Shown here in pieces: positions 46,992 through 56,252 of a stretch of DNA of 64,000 nucleotides. Positions within the stretch are counted from its first letter, which is position 1. Every line of letters starts with the position of its first letter. Below the pieces are notes generated by a model. The model was not told the DNA's origin. It did not search any database and saw only the letters and a program-made list of their open reading frames with translations. Made by a program: the position numbers and the translations under genes. This DNA comes from Ostreococcus lucimarinus CCE9901 (Eukaryota > Chlorophyta > Mamiellophyceae > Mamiellales > Bathycoccaceae). Location: positions 502,501 through 566,500 of the forward strand of contig NC_009362.1 of the NCBI RefSeq assembly GCF_000092065.1, given 5' to 3'.

Positions 46992-48380
46992 ATGTCGCGC
47001 GCGTCGTCGCGCGTCGCGCCGGCGCTGGCTCGGCGCGCGCGCGCGGCGACGCGCGACGCGCGGGGCGCGACGACGACGACGCGCGACGACGACGCGACGC
47101 GACGACGACGACGCGCGACGACGGAGGCGCGCGACGACGGGCAGCGACGCGCGCTGGACGCGCTGGAGCGGTTCTACGACGGCGCGCGCCTCGGGACGCG
47201 CGCGGGGCGAGGGGTGTACCTGCACGGAGGCGTCGGGCGAGGGAAGACGGCGCTCGCGGACGCGACGAGCGAGGACGCGAGAGAAAAGGGCGGACTCGAG
47301 GTCGAGCGAACGCATTTTCACGCGTTCATGGCGAGGATACATCGAGCGCTGCACGAGAGCGCGATGAAGGCGCGCGGCGAGGGCGGGGGGGGGGCGGATG
47401 ATCCGCTGTGGACGCTGGGGAAAAACATGGCGACGAAGACGCGGCAACACGTGCTGTGCCTGGACGAGATGGAGATCAGCGACGTGGCGGACGCGATGGT
47501 GATCGAGAGGTTGATGCGATCGTACTTCGCGCACGGCGGAGCGCTGGTGACGACGTCGAATTGCGCGCCGGAAAGATTGTATTACGGTGGGATTAATCGA
47601 GCGGCGTTCGCGGGATTCGCGGACGGGTTGCGAGCGCGGTGCGAAGTGGTGGATTTGGACGCGCGCGAGAGCGTGGATTATCGTCGGCGCGCGCGCGATG
47701 AAGACGTGGAGGATGGAGTGATCTTCGTCGGCGATGACGACGCGACGCGTGAGCGACTGTCGCGCGCGTGGGATCGTTTCACGCGAGACGCCGAAGGCGA
47801 ACGCGAAGTCGACGCCGACGTCGGCCGTCTGCGCGCGAAGGCTCGCGTGGGCGCGCACGCGAGGTTCACGTTCGATGATATTTGCGGGCGGCGATCGCGC
47901 GCGGCGCCGAGCGATTACGTCGCGCTCGCCGAGCGATTCAAAGTGATTTGCGTGGAGGACGTCCCGAGACTGCCCGTCGACGCGAGCGAAAACGAAGCGC
48001 GGCGGTTCATCAACCTCATCGACGTCTTATACGAGCATCGCGTCGTGCTCCTGGCGAATCTATGGACGTCCCCCGACGATCTCTTCGACGTCGTCGACGG
48101 CGCCGTCGACGATTCCGACGCGTTCCGCGAGCTCGCGCCTCGCGAACGCACGCGAATCGAAAACGCGTTTCAGAGCACGCTTTCCGTCACCCGGGACGGC
48201 GGCAGCAGCGGTCGCTCGACGACGATGCTCGCTCCCGAGCTCGAGTGGTCCGCCACCGGTCGCGTCGGCGCCTCGTTAGCGCACGTCTCCGGCGTCAATT
48301 TCACGCTCGCCGCGAGTCCGCGCGCCGCGTCTCGCTTGCACCACATGCGCTCGAGCGCGTATTTCAATACTTCTCCCTAG
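46992..48380 (+). CDS. AFG1: AFG1/LACE1-like mitochondrial AAA-type ATPase
   Basis: The 462-residue protein matches the AFG1 (animal LACE1, bacterial ZapE) ATPases, which act at the mitochondrial inner membrane in protein quality control. Walker A GGVGRGKT lies near residue 79, followed by THFHAFMARIHRALHES and Walker B LCLDEMEISDVADAMV near 155. Further blocks are GGALVTTSNCAPERLYYGGI and VEDVPRLPVDASENEARRFI. The N-terminal MSRASSRVAPALARRARAAT is a good mitochondrial presequence. An upstream in-frame ATG at 46890 overlaps the SEC23 start region and is less likely. Confidence 0.92.
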   Translation: MSRASSRVAPALARRARAATRDARGATTTTRDDDATRRRRRATTEARDDGQRRALDALERFYDGARLGTRAGRGVYLHGGVGRGKTALADATSEDAREKGGLEVERTHFHAFMARIHRALHESAMKARGEGGGGADDPLWTLGKNMATKTRQHVLCLDEMEISDVADAMVIERLMRSYFAHGGALVTTSNCAPERLYYGGINRAAFAGFADGLRARCEVVDLDARESVDYRRRARDEDVEDGVIFVGDDDATRERLSRAWDRFTRDAEGEREVDADVGRLRAKARVGAHARFTFDDICGRRSRAAPSDYVALAERFKVICVEDVPRLPVDASENEARRFINLIDVLYEHRVVLLANLWTSPDDLFDVVDGAVDDSDAFRELAPRERTRIENAFQSTLSVTRDGGSSGRSTTMLAPELEWSATGRVGASLAHVSGVNFTLAASPRAASRLHHMRSSAYFNTSP

Positions 48381-48419
48381 CGCCCATCCCCAGAACCGCA
48401 CGCCCGCTCGCGCGCGACC

Positions 48420-49212
48420 ATGTTCGCCGCCGCCCGCCCCCGAACGATCGCGCGACCGTCCGTTCGCGCCGCCGCGTCCGCGAGGCGCGCGTCTCGCGCC
48501 GCCGCGCGCGTCCACGCGCGCGCGAACGACGGTGACGTCAACGTGGATCGCCGCGAGTTCGTTCGCAACGCCGCGTTCGCGGCGCTGTCCGCGACGCTCG
48601 TCGCCCCGCGAGAGGTGCGCGCGCGAGCGATGCGCGCGATCGATGACGCGCGAGCGACGCGCGCGCGCGGGAGACGCGAGCGAGGCCGCGCGCGCGGTCG
48701 GGACGGCGGGGACGCCTTATCGGGACGGTTCGGCGTGCGCGACGGCGACGCGCGGCGACGCGGGGACGCGGCGACGCGCGCGCGCGAGGGCAGCGACGAA
48801 TGATTCGACCGCGGATCGCGCGATTCGATGACTGACGACGACGGCACGGGCGCGTGGACGTTCGCAGGCGCGCGCGGGTTTCTTCGGCGGGGATAAGGAG
48901 GAAAAGTACCAGACGGAGACGAAAGCCATCATCGAGCAAGTGAAGCAGACGTTGGAGATGGCGCCCGGTACGGAAGGTCGCGAAGAGTCTATTAACACGA
49001 CGCGCAACATGACCAACGCGTGGGTGGCGAAGTACCGCAGAGATAATAAGACGACGGGCAAGCCGTCGTACGGTCAGGTGTACAGCGCGTTGAACGCGGT
49101 GAGCGGTCACTTCAACAACTTTGGCACCAAGTACCCGTTCCCGGCGAAGAGAAAGGATCGCGTGTTCGCGGAATTCGAGCAGGCTGAGCTCTTGCTTTCG
49201 CGCGGAAGATAA
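48420..49212 (+). CDS. PSB27: Photosystem II assembly/repair protein Psb27, lumenal, one intron
   Basis: Exons 48420-48614 and 48868-49212 give 179 residues. Exon 1 codes a chloroplast transit peptide and a twin-arginine-like lumen signal (DRREFVRNAAFAALSATLVA). Splicing creates an AxA cleavage site (REARA) just at the start of the mature protein GFFGGDKEEKYQ. The mature part has the Psb27 signatures NAWVAKYRRDNKTTG, GQVYSALNAVSGHFNNFG and YPFPAKRKDRVFAEF. Psb27 binds CP43 in assembling or damaged PSII in the thylakoid lumen. This gene is the clearest proof of a plastid in the host. Confidence 0.93.
48615..48867 (+). other. Intron of PSB27
   Basis: The 253-nt phase-0 intron starts GTGCGCGC, has CTGAC 31 nt before its end, and ends TTCGCAG. 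It separates the signal peptide exon from the mature protein exon. Confidence 0.85.
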
Positions 49213-49345
49213 TTTTTCGGTATGCGTTCGAGCGCCGAGTGCAATGACAAGAAAACCAAAACGTTTTGCTCGCTCGCGGCGTCGAGTCTCGCCCGCGCCA
49301 TCGTCGTCGTCCCTTTTCGAACGTTACAACCGTCTACGCGTTACG

Positions 49346-49946
49346 TTATTTCGACGCGCGCTCGCACAATTCGTCGTCGATCTGTCGAAGGACGCCGACG
49401 ATGAATTCTTCGCAGCTCTTTTTCAGCGCCGCGTAGCACGCGTCCTCGCGCTCGCGATGTTCCTTCTTGCGGTTTTCGACTTTGATCTCAAACGCGCACT
49501 CCTCATCTTCGGCGCAATCGCGGGAGAACTCAGGGATGTGAATCGTACCCTGAACCTCCACTGCCGCCTCGTCTCCGTCTTCGTCTTCGCCGTCTTCGCC
49601 GTCTTCTTCGGCGAACGAAGCGCGCCACTCCAGCGTCGTCTCGAAATCAAACCCATGTCGCGGTTTCCCTCGAATCATCACCACGCTCGCATCGCCTTCG
49701 CACTTCTTCACCCCGACCACGCGCGCGACGACGCCCGCGAACGCGCCGTCCAAGTCAAACTTTCCTCGCTCGACGACGAGCGTCTCCAGGCGCGCGCGCG
49801 CCCAATCCGTGTGCCCTCGCTCTTCCCACGTCCCCGCCGCGTTCCACGCCGATATCTGCGTCGATGACACTTGTCTCGTCAACGCCGCCGCTTCCTCGCT
49901 CGTGATTCGCTGCGTCATTCAACAGTCGTTCCTCGTCAGTCGTCGT

Positions 49947-49977
<31 letters not shown>

Positions 49978-50126
49978 GCTCGCGTCGTCGCTCCCCCGCT
50001 CCGCACCTTCGCCGTCGCCGCCGGCGCCTCTCCCGCGTTCCGACCGTGCCAATAATGATACGACAGCTCGCCCTTCCCGTCGCCGTCGCGCCGTCGCGCG
50101 CGCGCGTCGTCGTCGTCGTCGCTCAT
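49346..50126 (-). CDS. Aha1 N-terminal-domain protein (HSP90 co-chaperone type), one intron
   Basis: Exons 50126-50007 and 49909-49346 give 227 residues. Exon 1 adds an acidic start and a GELSYHYWHGRNAGEAPA segment, and exon 2 holds an Aha1_N domain beginning SAWNAAGTWEERGHTDWARARL near residue 60. Aha1 stimulates the HSP90 ATPase through this domain, docking on the HSP90 middle segment. The C-terminal AHSA1 domain of full-length Aha1 is missing, as in yeast Hch1. The ATG at 50126 overlaps an ATG on the other strand, so the LRAT-like gene cannot easily start there. Confidence 0.85.
49910..50006 (-). other. Intron of the Aha1-domain gene
   Basis: The 97-nt phase-0 intron starts GTGCGGAG, has CTGAC 25 nt before the end, and ends ACGCAG. 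Frame is kept across it. Confidence 0.8.
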
Positions 50127-50379
50127 GGCGTCGAAAGATGTTCCACGACCGTCGAACCTCCCCTCTCGCGCGCGCGCGCGCGTCGTCGCGCGCGCGCGCG
50201 CGACGCCGACGCCGCGCGCGCGATCCGCGTCGCGTCGCGCGCGCGATCCGCGTCGCGCGCGCCGCGCGACGCGTCGTCGCGCGTCGCGATGTGCGCGCGC
50301 CCGCGTCGTCACAAATCGCCGCGCGCGGCGCCGCCGCCGACGCCTCGCGCGACGCGCGCGCGGCGAGCGACGCGAAACG

Positions 50380-51624
50380 ATGCGCGTCGACGACGGCGCG
50401 CGCGACGGCGCGCGAGGCGACGGCGCGCGCGACGCGACGCGCGAGGGATGGACGACCGGGCGCGATGCGTCGACGGTGTCGCGCGCGCGCCTGCACGGCG
50501 CGCCGCGCGGCCGCGCGCGCGGACGCGCGTGGCCGCGCCGAGGACGCGCGCGACGACCGGGAGACGTCGTGTTCTGGCATCGCGTCGCGCGCGAGTTTTT
50601 CGACGTCGGGTTCGAGCACTGGGCGGTGTACGTCGGACGCGTCGGCGTCGCGGACGACGCGCTGGGGATTTGGCGGTGGATGCGGGACGGCGACGACGTC
50701 GACGCGGCGGTGGAGTGCGTGGTGCACCTGTGGGGGGCGCCCGAGGGCGGCGAGGACGAGGGAGGGGAGAGGAATCGAGACATGGACGCGAACGCGGCGT
50801 GCGTGCTGAGCCCGCTGGCGGACGTCGGCGAGGACCCGAGGTGCGGGAACGAGCGGTTCGACGCGACGCACGCGCCGCTGAGAATCGGAGAGATCGTCGA
50901 TCGGTGTCGATTGGCGGTGGATCAGGGGTTCTACGAGGGACGATACGGGGCGTATTGCGTGCGGGCGAATAACTGCGAGCACTTCGCCACGTGGGCGCGG
51001 TACGGGGTTCGATTCAGTCAGCAAATCGAAGACACGGTGTCGTTGGGGGTGAACATAGCGCGAGTCGCGGCGTCGCTGTTGGCGCGGCGAGACGTGGGGA
51101 CGGATCCGAACGCGATGAACATGGCGAAGCATCTCATCATGGGCACGCGCGTCAATCCCAACGACGAAGAGGAAATCGCGGCCGCCGTCAAGGACATGCA
51201 CGGCGGCGAGTCGCCAAAGTACACCGCCGAGGAAGACGTGGCGTATGTTCTTGACTATATCATCGATCGCGTCGACGTCGAGGTCGAAGATCAGCTCGAG
51301 AGAGACCGTGAGAGAGTGCACGTGCCGTGGTCTTCGAGACCGGTGCCGGCGAGTCGCGAAATCGCGACGCTTTCGTTCGGTCGCGCGCGCTCGGTTCGTC
51401 CGGGTGTGCCCGAGGAAGAAGAGTCGCTCTCCATCACTGCTGGTCAAGTGTCGGCGTTCGCCGGTCAGGTTGGTAGATTCGTCGGTCAAGCGTCCACGAG
51501 CGCGTTTCGCATATTGGGCGCCGGTTTGGAGGAATTGGCCAGAACAAGTCAACCGCCGCCGAGCGCGGATCCACCGATCTCGCCGCCAGCGACGACCGCG
51601 GGCGAACGCGAAACCGATAGCTGA
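50380..51624 (+). CDS. LRAT/NlpC-P60-like protein
   Basis: The 414-residue protein has an LRAT-type domain at about residues 60-210. GDVVFWHRVAREFFDVGFEHWAVYVG includes the catalytic His near 79, and ANNCEHFATWARYG has the catalytic Cys near 197. Proteins of this fold are acyltransferases, phospholipases or peptidases. The second half has no recognised domain and is acidic and Ser/Pro-rich. The frame is open to 50125, but upstream residues are almost all Arg and Ala, and 50125 is inside the start codon of the opposite gene. The ATG at 50380 is therefore preferred, giving a 253-bp divergent promoter. Confidence 0.8.
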   Translation: MRVDDGARDGARGDGARDATREGWTTGRDASTVSRARLHGAPRGRARGRAWPRRGRARRPGDVVFWHRVAREFFDVGFEHWAVYVGRVGVADDALGIWRWMRDGDDVDAAVECVVHLWGAPEGGEDEGGERNRDMDANAACVLSPLADVGEDPRCGNERFDATHAPLRIGEIVDRCRLAVDQGFYEGRYGAYCVRANNCEHFATWARYGVRFSQQIEDTVSLGVNIARVAASLLARRDVGTDPNAMNMAKHLIMGTRVNPNDEEEIAAAVKDMHGGESPKYTAEEDVAYVLDYIIDRVDVEVEDQLERDRERVHVPWSSRPVPASREIATLSFGRARSVRPGVPEEEESLSITAGQVSAFAGQVGRFVGQASTSAFRILGAGLEELARTSQPPPSADPPISPPATTAGERETDS

Positions 51625-51670
51625 TTAGATCTAGGACTGAAGTATAGTTACACAGTTACACGATCCGTAG

Positions 51671-52717
51671 TCACTGTTGAGGCGAAAAAAACGCCGGCGG
51701 CGCGTCTGCGCGCGTGGGCGCCGGGCGGTTGCGAAATAACAACGACGAGACGCGATCGTTCAACCTTGTCATGCTCTCTCGCGCACGACGCTTGTACTCT
51801 TCGACGATCGCCGGCAACGCTTCGTCGTGGTCTATATATATATCATCCATGCTCTCGACTAACTCATCCTCCGCCGCGGAGAGAGCATGGCGAAAACGGT
51901 CCATCTCGTCGACGTCGGCGTCGGCGTCTGCGAACTCGATTTCCGTGATTCGATCGTCCAGTTCCCGCAGAACCCCGATCTGCTGACGCAGGTACTCCAC
52001 CGCGACGACGGTCGAGTCCGGCGTCGGCATCGAGTATTCCGATTCCCCCTCCGATTCCTCGCCCGCGTTCGCCGGCATCGCGAGTTCCGTCGTCGCCTCG
52101 CCGCTCCCCAACGCGCGGTACCGAACCGTCTCCACCGACGACGACGTCGTCGTCGATCGCGCGCGCTCCACTCGCGACACCGTCTTCAGCGACGCCGCGT
52201 CCTCGTTCACCTCGCTCAACGACCGCCCTCGAATCTTCGTCTCCGCGCGTCTCTTCGCCAACGCCTCCGCGCCCGCCGGATACTTTTCGCGCACGTACGC
52301 CTCCAAGCTCTCGAACCCAACCCTCGTCGCGTGCGCCTCCAGAATCTCACCAAACGTCAAAAACGCTTCCCTCGCCGCGAGCGCCATCGCCAGCGCGCAC
52401 GCGCCGTCCGCCTCCGCCGTCGGGTCGGCGCCGTATCGCGTCAGCAGCGTCTCCGCGAATTCCCCCTTGCCCGTCTTCACCGCCTCCGTCAGCATCGTCA
52501 GCCCGCGTCCGTTGAGCGTGTTAAACTTCAGCGACACCACGCCGACGCCGCCGTAGACTCGCACCGCGGCGTCGAGGTTGCGCTCGAACTGGTCGCGCTT
52601 GTCGCGCTTCATGTCGGCGACGGCGAGCAATAAATTCACCGACGCCGACGCGCGCTTCGCGCGATCCAGCGGCAGCGCGCGCGCGATGGACGACAGATCG
52701 AATCCCGCGATCGACAT
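51671..52717 (-). CDS. Ankyrin-repeat protein of unknown function
   Basis: The 348-residue protein has about two to three ankyrin-type units at residues 60-140 (GRGLTMLTEAVKTGKGEFAE, LLTRYGADPTAEADGACALA). A Ser/Thr-rich linker follows, then a helical, acidic segment near 230-310 that could form a coiled coil. The N-terminal MSIAGFDLSSIARALPLD is short and amphipathic. I do not recognise the family. A TATA box lies about 90 bp upstream, and the gene converges on the LRAT-like gene with a 46-bp gap. Confidence 0.75.
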   Translation of the reverse strand: MSIAGFDLSSIARALPLDRAKRASASVNLLLAVADMKRDKRDQFERNLDAAVRVYGGVGVVSLKFNTLNGRGLTMLTEAVKTGKGEFAETLLTRYGADPTAEADGACALAMALAAREAFLTFGEILEAHATRVGFESLEAYVREKYPAGAEALAKRRAETKIRGRSLSEVNEDAASLKTVSRVERARSTTTSSSVETVRYRALGSGEATTELAMPANAGEESEGESEYSMPTPDSTVVAVEYLRQQIGVLRELDDRITEIEFADADADVDEMDRFRHALSAAEDELVESMDDIYIDHDEALPAIVEEYKRRARESMTRLNDRVSSLLFRNRPAPTRADAPPAFFSPQQ

Positions 52718-52807
52718 CGCGCGCGCGGTCGCGCCGCGCGAGGCGCGCGTCGCGAACGGACGCGCGGACGCGCGCCGTCCCGCGCGCGCGCGCCCACATC
52801 GCTCACA

Positions 52808-52817
52808 TTTTTATATA
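52808..52817 (-). promoter_or_regulatory. TATA box for the ankyrin protein gene
   Basis: TATATAAAAA reads on the minus strand 91 bases before the ATG at 52717; it is the strongest TATA box seen in the window. Confidence 0.65.
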
Positions 52818-53014
52818 GCGTCATTGGACGTATTATAGTGCCTCAGAGTCCATATAATGACGGTACGCATACCCATTTACCAGAGAATGACAAAGACCCC
52901 GTCGAGATCGACGCGCGGGGGAACCAACGCGCGAACGATTTCGTCGGTTCGGTTCCCGCGTCACATCGCGCGGCGACCGACGCGACGCGCGACGACGCGA
53001 CGCGCGACGACGGG

Positions 53015-54235
53015 ATGTTTGAAAATTTCGCGTCGACCTCGCGCTCGACGCTCGAGCGCGGCGCGTCGAGCGAACGCGAACGGCGACCGTTCGCGGATTT
53101 GCGAAACGACGCGAGCGCGGGACGGGGGGACTCGGGCGCGTCGCGCGCGTCCACGGTGGAGCTGCGACGGGGCGCGCGATGGGCGCGGGATGATTTCGTC
53201 GAGACGCCCGCGGCGCTGCGAAAGCGAGTGGAGTCGCTGGACGCGTTCGGGACGGTGCGAAGGACGGAGGACGCGACGCCGGCGAGCTTCGCGGCGGAGA
53301 CGACGACGGACGGAGGACGAATGACGGAGGAGTTCGATCGGAAGCGGGCGCTGACGCCGTATTACGGCGAGATGCGAGGCGAGCGAGTGGCGTGCGGGGT
53401 GGTGCAGACGCCGGAGACGGAGAGCGTGGGAGAGGCGATGCGGCGGGAGACGCGGCGGCGCGCGGAGGCGAGCGAGGGGTACGGAGCGCGGGGCGCGGTG
53501 CTGGAGGTGTTGTTGTGGCGAGACGCCGCGCGATCGGCGATTCATTTCACGATTGGGATGACGATGTTGTTGTTCGTGCGTCTCGCGCCGCGGTCGACGG
53601 TGAGTGGGGTGAGTTTGACGGCGTACGCGTCGATGGCGTACTTGGCGTACAAGTACGTGTGGGCGGTGATGTTTCCGCGACTGTCGTACGGTTTAGAGCT
53701 GAACGATCGCGCGGTGGGAGATATGGCGCAGCGGTGGGCGATTTCATTCAACGCGTGGGCGTCCAGACACCGAGGCGTGCTCGCGGGACGGGACAACAGC
53801 GCCGTGTTTCGAACGTTTCTCGCGTTGTACGCCGTCAGCGCGCTCGGGCACGTCATGTCCGCGTGGGCCGTCGCCACGACGCTCTGGGTCGGCGCGTTCA
53901 CCGTGCCTCCATTTTTCGACGCGTATAGATACTCGATCACCAACGCCTACGTCACCGCTCACATTTTCACGTCCTCTCGCTTCAACGCGCTGAGCGCGCC
54001 GAAGCGTTGGATCGGCGGTTTACTCCTCGGCGCCTTCGCCTTCGCCTCGGTCAACGTCAAGGCGAGATTTTGTCTCTCCTTCCTCGCCCTCGTCGCCTTT
54101 CGCATGTTCCGCGAAACGCACGTCAAGGAGCTCGCGGCGTTCGAGAACATCGTCCGAAGCGCCAGCCGTCGAGTGTCCCGCAGCATGAACGAGTTCGCCA
54201 TGATTTTATCCCCCGCCGCGCGCCACCGCCGATGA
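53015..54235 (+). CDS. Reticulon-like ER membrane protein
   Basis: The 406-residue protein has a reticulon homology domain at about residues 155-345. It begins VLEVLLWRDAARSAIHFTIG, continues as a hydrophobic hairpin (MLLFVRLAP to ASMAYLAYKYVW), and has a second hairpin (RTFLALYAVSALGHVMSAW to TTLWVGAFTVPPFFD). The last 100 residues add another membrane-like stretch and an amphipathic end. Reticulons shape tubular ER. The N-terminal 150 residues are charged and disordered. The open frame extends upstream to 52838 but without an ATG, so 53015 is chosen. Confidence 0.82.
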   Translation: MFENFASTSRSTLERGASSERERRPFADLRNDASAGRGDSGASRASTVELRRGARWARDDFVETPAALRKRVESLDAFGTVRRTEDATPASFAAETTTDGGRMTEEFDRKRALTPYYGEMRGERVACGVVQTPETESVGEAMRRETRRRAEASEGYGARGAVLEVLLWRDAARSAIHFTIGMTMLLFVRLAPRSTVSGVSLTAYASMAYLAYKYVWAVMFPRLSYGLELNDRAVGDMAQRWAISFNAWASRHRGVLAGRDNSAVFRTFLALYAVSALGHVMSAWAVATTLWVGAFTVPPFFDAYRYSITNAYVTAHIFTSSRFNALSAPKRWIGGLLLGAFAFASVNVKARFCLSFLALVAFRMFRETHVKELAAFENIVRSASRRVSRSMNEFAMILSPAARHRR

Positions 54236-54351
54236 GTTAGTTAGAGTCGATGACGATGACGATGACACTGGCACGACGACGACGATCCACGCGACACTTC
54301 ACGACGACGCGCCCGTCCCGGCGCTTCGCATTGTAACGCAAATTTATGCCA

Positions 54352-55651
54352 TCACCACTCTTCGTTAATGCGCACGGCGAGTTGATTCGCCAAAGCCTTG
54401 ACGGCGCGCCGGGCGTAAAAACTGCGAAACGGTTCGGGCAACTCGTCCAACGCGCTCCCCGCGCGCGAGGCGAGATCACACGCCTCTTTGCCCGCAACCA
54501 AGTCTTTATTACCGTAGATATCACTCGGATTGTACGCGCTCGGTTCAAACGTGCGAAAGAACACATTCACCGCCACGGACGCGCCGTCGCCCGAGGCGTA
54601 GACGTGATGAAACCAAAACGCGGGAATGAACAGAGCGTCGCCCGGGCGAAGCTTGATTTTCAACGCCGCGTCTTTGGCGTACTTATCGAACAGTGGAAAT
54701 TCTCCGGGCGCGTCGTTTGGGTAATTCACGCGCGAACTCGAGCCTTGGACGTACATGTACGAGTCCACCTCTGGTGGAAACAACGTCACCTCCTTTTCGC
54801 CGGCGAGTTGAATCAGAACGTTATCGTGCGTGTCAAAGTGCGTCTGGAGCGTCGTCTCGGACGAACTGATTCGCAACACGGAGCTGTGAAAGCGCGTCTC
54901 GGGCCACACGCATTCGAGCTCGAGCGCCCGAGCGAGTCCCGGATGCGTTCGACGCACGTCCGCGCGCGCCTTACCGTCGACGCTTCTCAAATAATATCGC
55001 TCACCTTCCCCAATCAACGGTTCGCGTCCCGCGCGCTCGCTCACGCGATCGAGAAACTCACCGAACGCCATCTTTCGGAACTGAAAGTTTCTCGGCGTCC
55101 CCGGCGCGCGGTGTCCGGCTAAATCTATGACGCGCTCGGCGCACACGTGCACGTCGACGACGGCGTCGACGTCGCACGCCTCGCGCACGCGTTCGATCGA
55201 CCACGCGCTCGAGCAGTACCCCCGACACACCATCGGCCCGCGCGCGCATTCACCTCCCGAACCGCTCGACGCCAGCATCGCCCGCATCGCGTCCGCGTCC
55301 ACGTCCGATCCTCCCTCGCGTTCGCTCGCCGCGCGTCTCGCCGGAAACAACCACCGCGCGTCTCTTCCCGGATCCTCCCGAATCCGCCCCACTCGCGCCG
55401 CGCCCGCGTCCGCGTCCCGCGTCTCCGCGCGTCGCCGCCTCCCCCCTCGCGCGCCGTCGCGCTCGTCGCGCAGTCTCACCGCGAAGACGACGTCCCGCTC
55501 GCTCGCCGTCGCGTCCCGCGCCGCCGCCAGCCTTCGCGCTCGCACCGGCACCGCCAGCACCTCGCGCGCGCGCGCCCCACCGAACCGCGTCTCGCGCATC
55601 TCTCGCGTCGTCATCGTCGTCGTCGTCGCGCCGTCGAGCGCGAGCCACGTC

Positions 55652-55685
<34 letters not shown>

Positions 55686-55842
55686 GCGCCGTCACCGAAC
55701 CGTCATCCTCATCGTCGTCGTCGTCGTCGCCGACGCGCGCGAGCGTCCGCGCGCGCCCGCCCGCGGCGCCGACGCGTTTCACCGCGTCCTTCACGCGTTT
55801 CCCGACGCCGTTCGTCACCGGCGCGCACGCGTGGATCGACAT
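54352..55842 (-). CDS. JmjC/cupin oxygenase, TYW5-like (tRNA wybutosine hydroxylase)
   Basis: The 496-residue protein has a JmjC-type Fe(II)/2-oxoglutarate domain. The iron ligands are in LQTHFDTHDNVLIQLAG (His and Asp near residue 336) and FIPAFWFHHVYA (His near 411). The following blocks EVTLFPPEVDSYMYVQGSSS, FPLFDKYAKDAALKIKLRPG and YGNKDLVAG closely match TYW5, which hydroxylates the wybutosine precursor at position 37 of tRNA-Phe. The first 180 residues are acidic or basic low complexity, with aspartate runs coded by GTC repeats. Length exceeds human TYW5 (about 315) mainly because of this N-terminus. Confidence 0.82.
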
Positions 55843-56252
55843 CGTTCGATTCGCGATTCGCGCGCGACGAAATGCGTCGCGACGACGTCCTCGCCGCGTC
55901 GCCTCGCGTTCCGACCATCGCGCGCGCGTCGCATTTTTTCGCGTCGTCGCGTTTTTTCGCCCGACGCGGCGCGCGCGCGGTCGCGCGCGCGCCGTCGACG
56001 CGCGCGCGACTCGACGTAAAAACGCATCGAAAACGTCTTCCGAGGCGGATCTCCGCGCGCGCGCCGGCGCGACGGTCGCGTCGGCGCGTCGGCGCGCGCT
56101 CGAGCGCGCGCGACTATTTTTTTTCGCGCGACGTCGCGGTCGAGCGCGCGCTCGATCGTCGTCGACGGCGCCGCGCCGCGCGCGGTCGGTCGCCGCGCGC
56201 GGTCGCGCGTCGCGCGCGTCGCGGCGCGACGCGCGTCACGGCGCGACGCGTC
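55843..56252. promoter_or_regulatory. Divergent intergenic region
   Basis: This 410-bp CG-rich gap lies between the TYW5-like and C2H2 protein genes. It has short T runs (ATTTTTTCGCG, GTTTTTTCGCC and an eight-T run near 56115) but no convincing gene. Both promoters must lie here. Confidence 0.45.

Noticed and set aside
50125-50379. N-terminal extension of the LRAT-like protein
   Set aside because: Its ATG overlaps the start codon of the opposite Aha1-domain gene and the residues are nearly all Arg and Ala.
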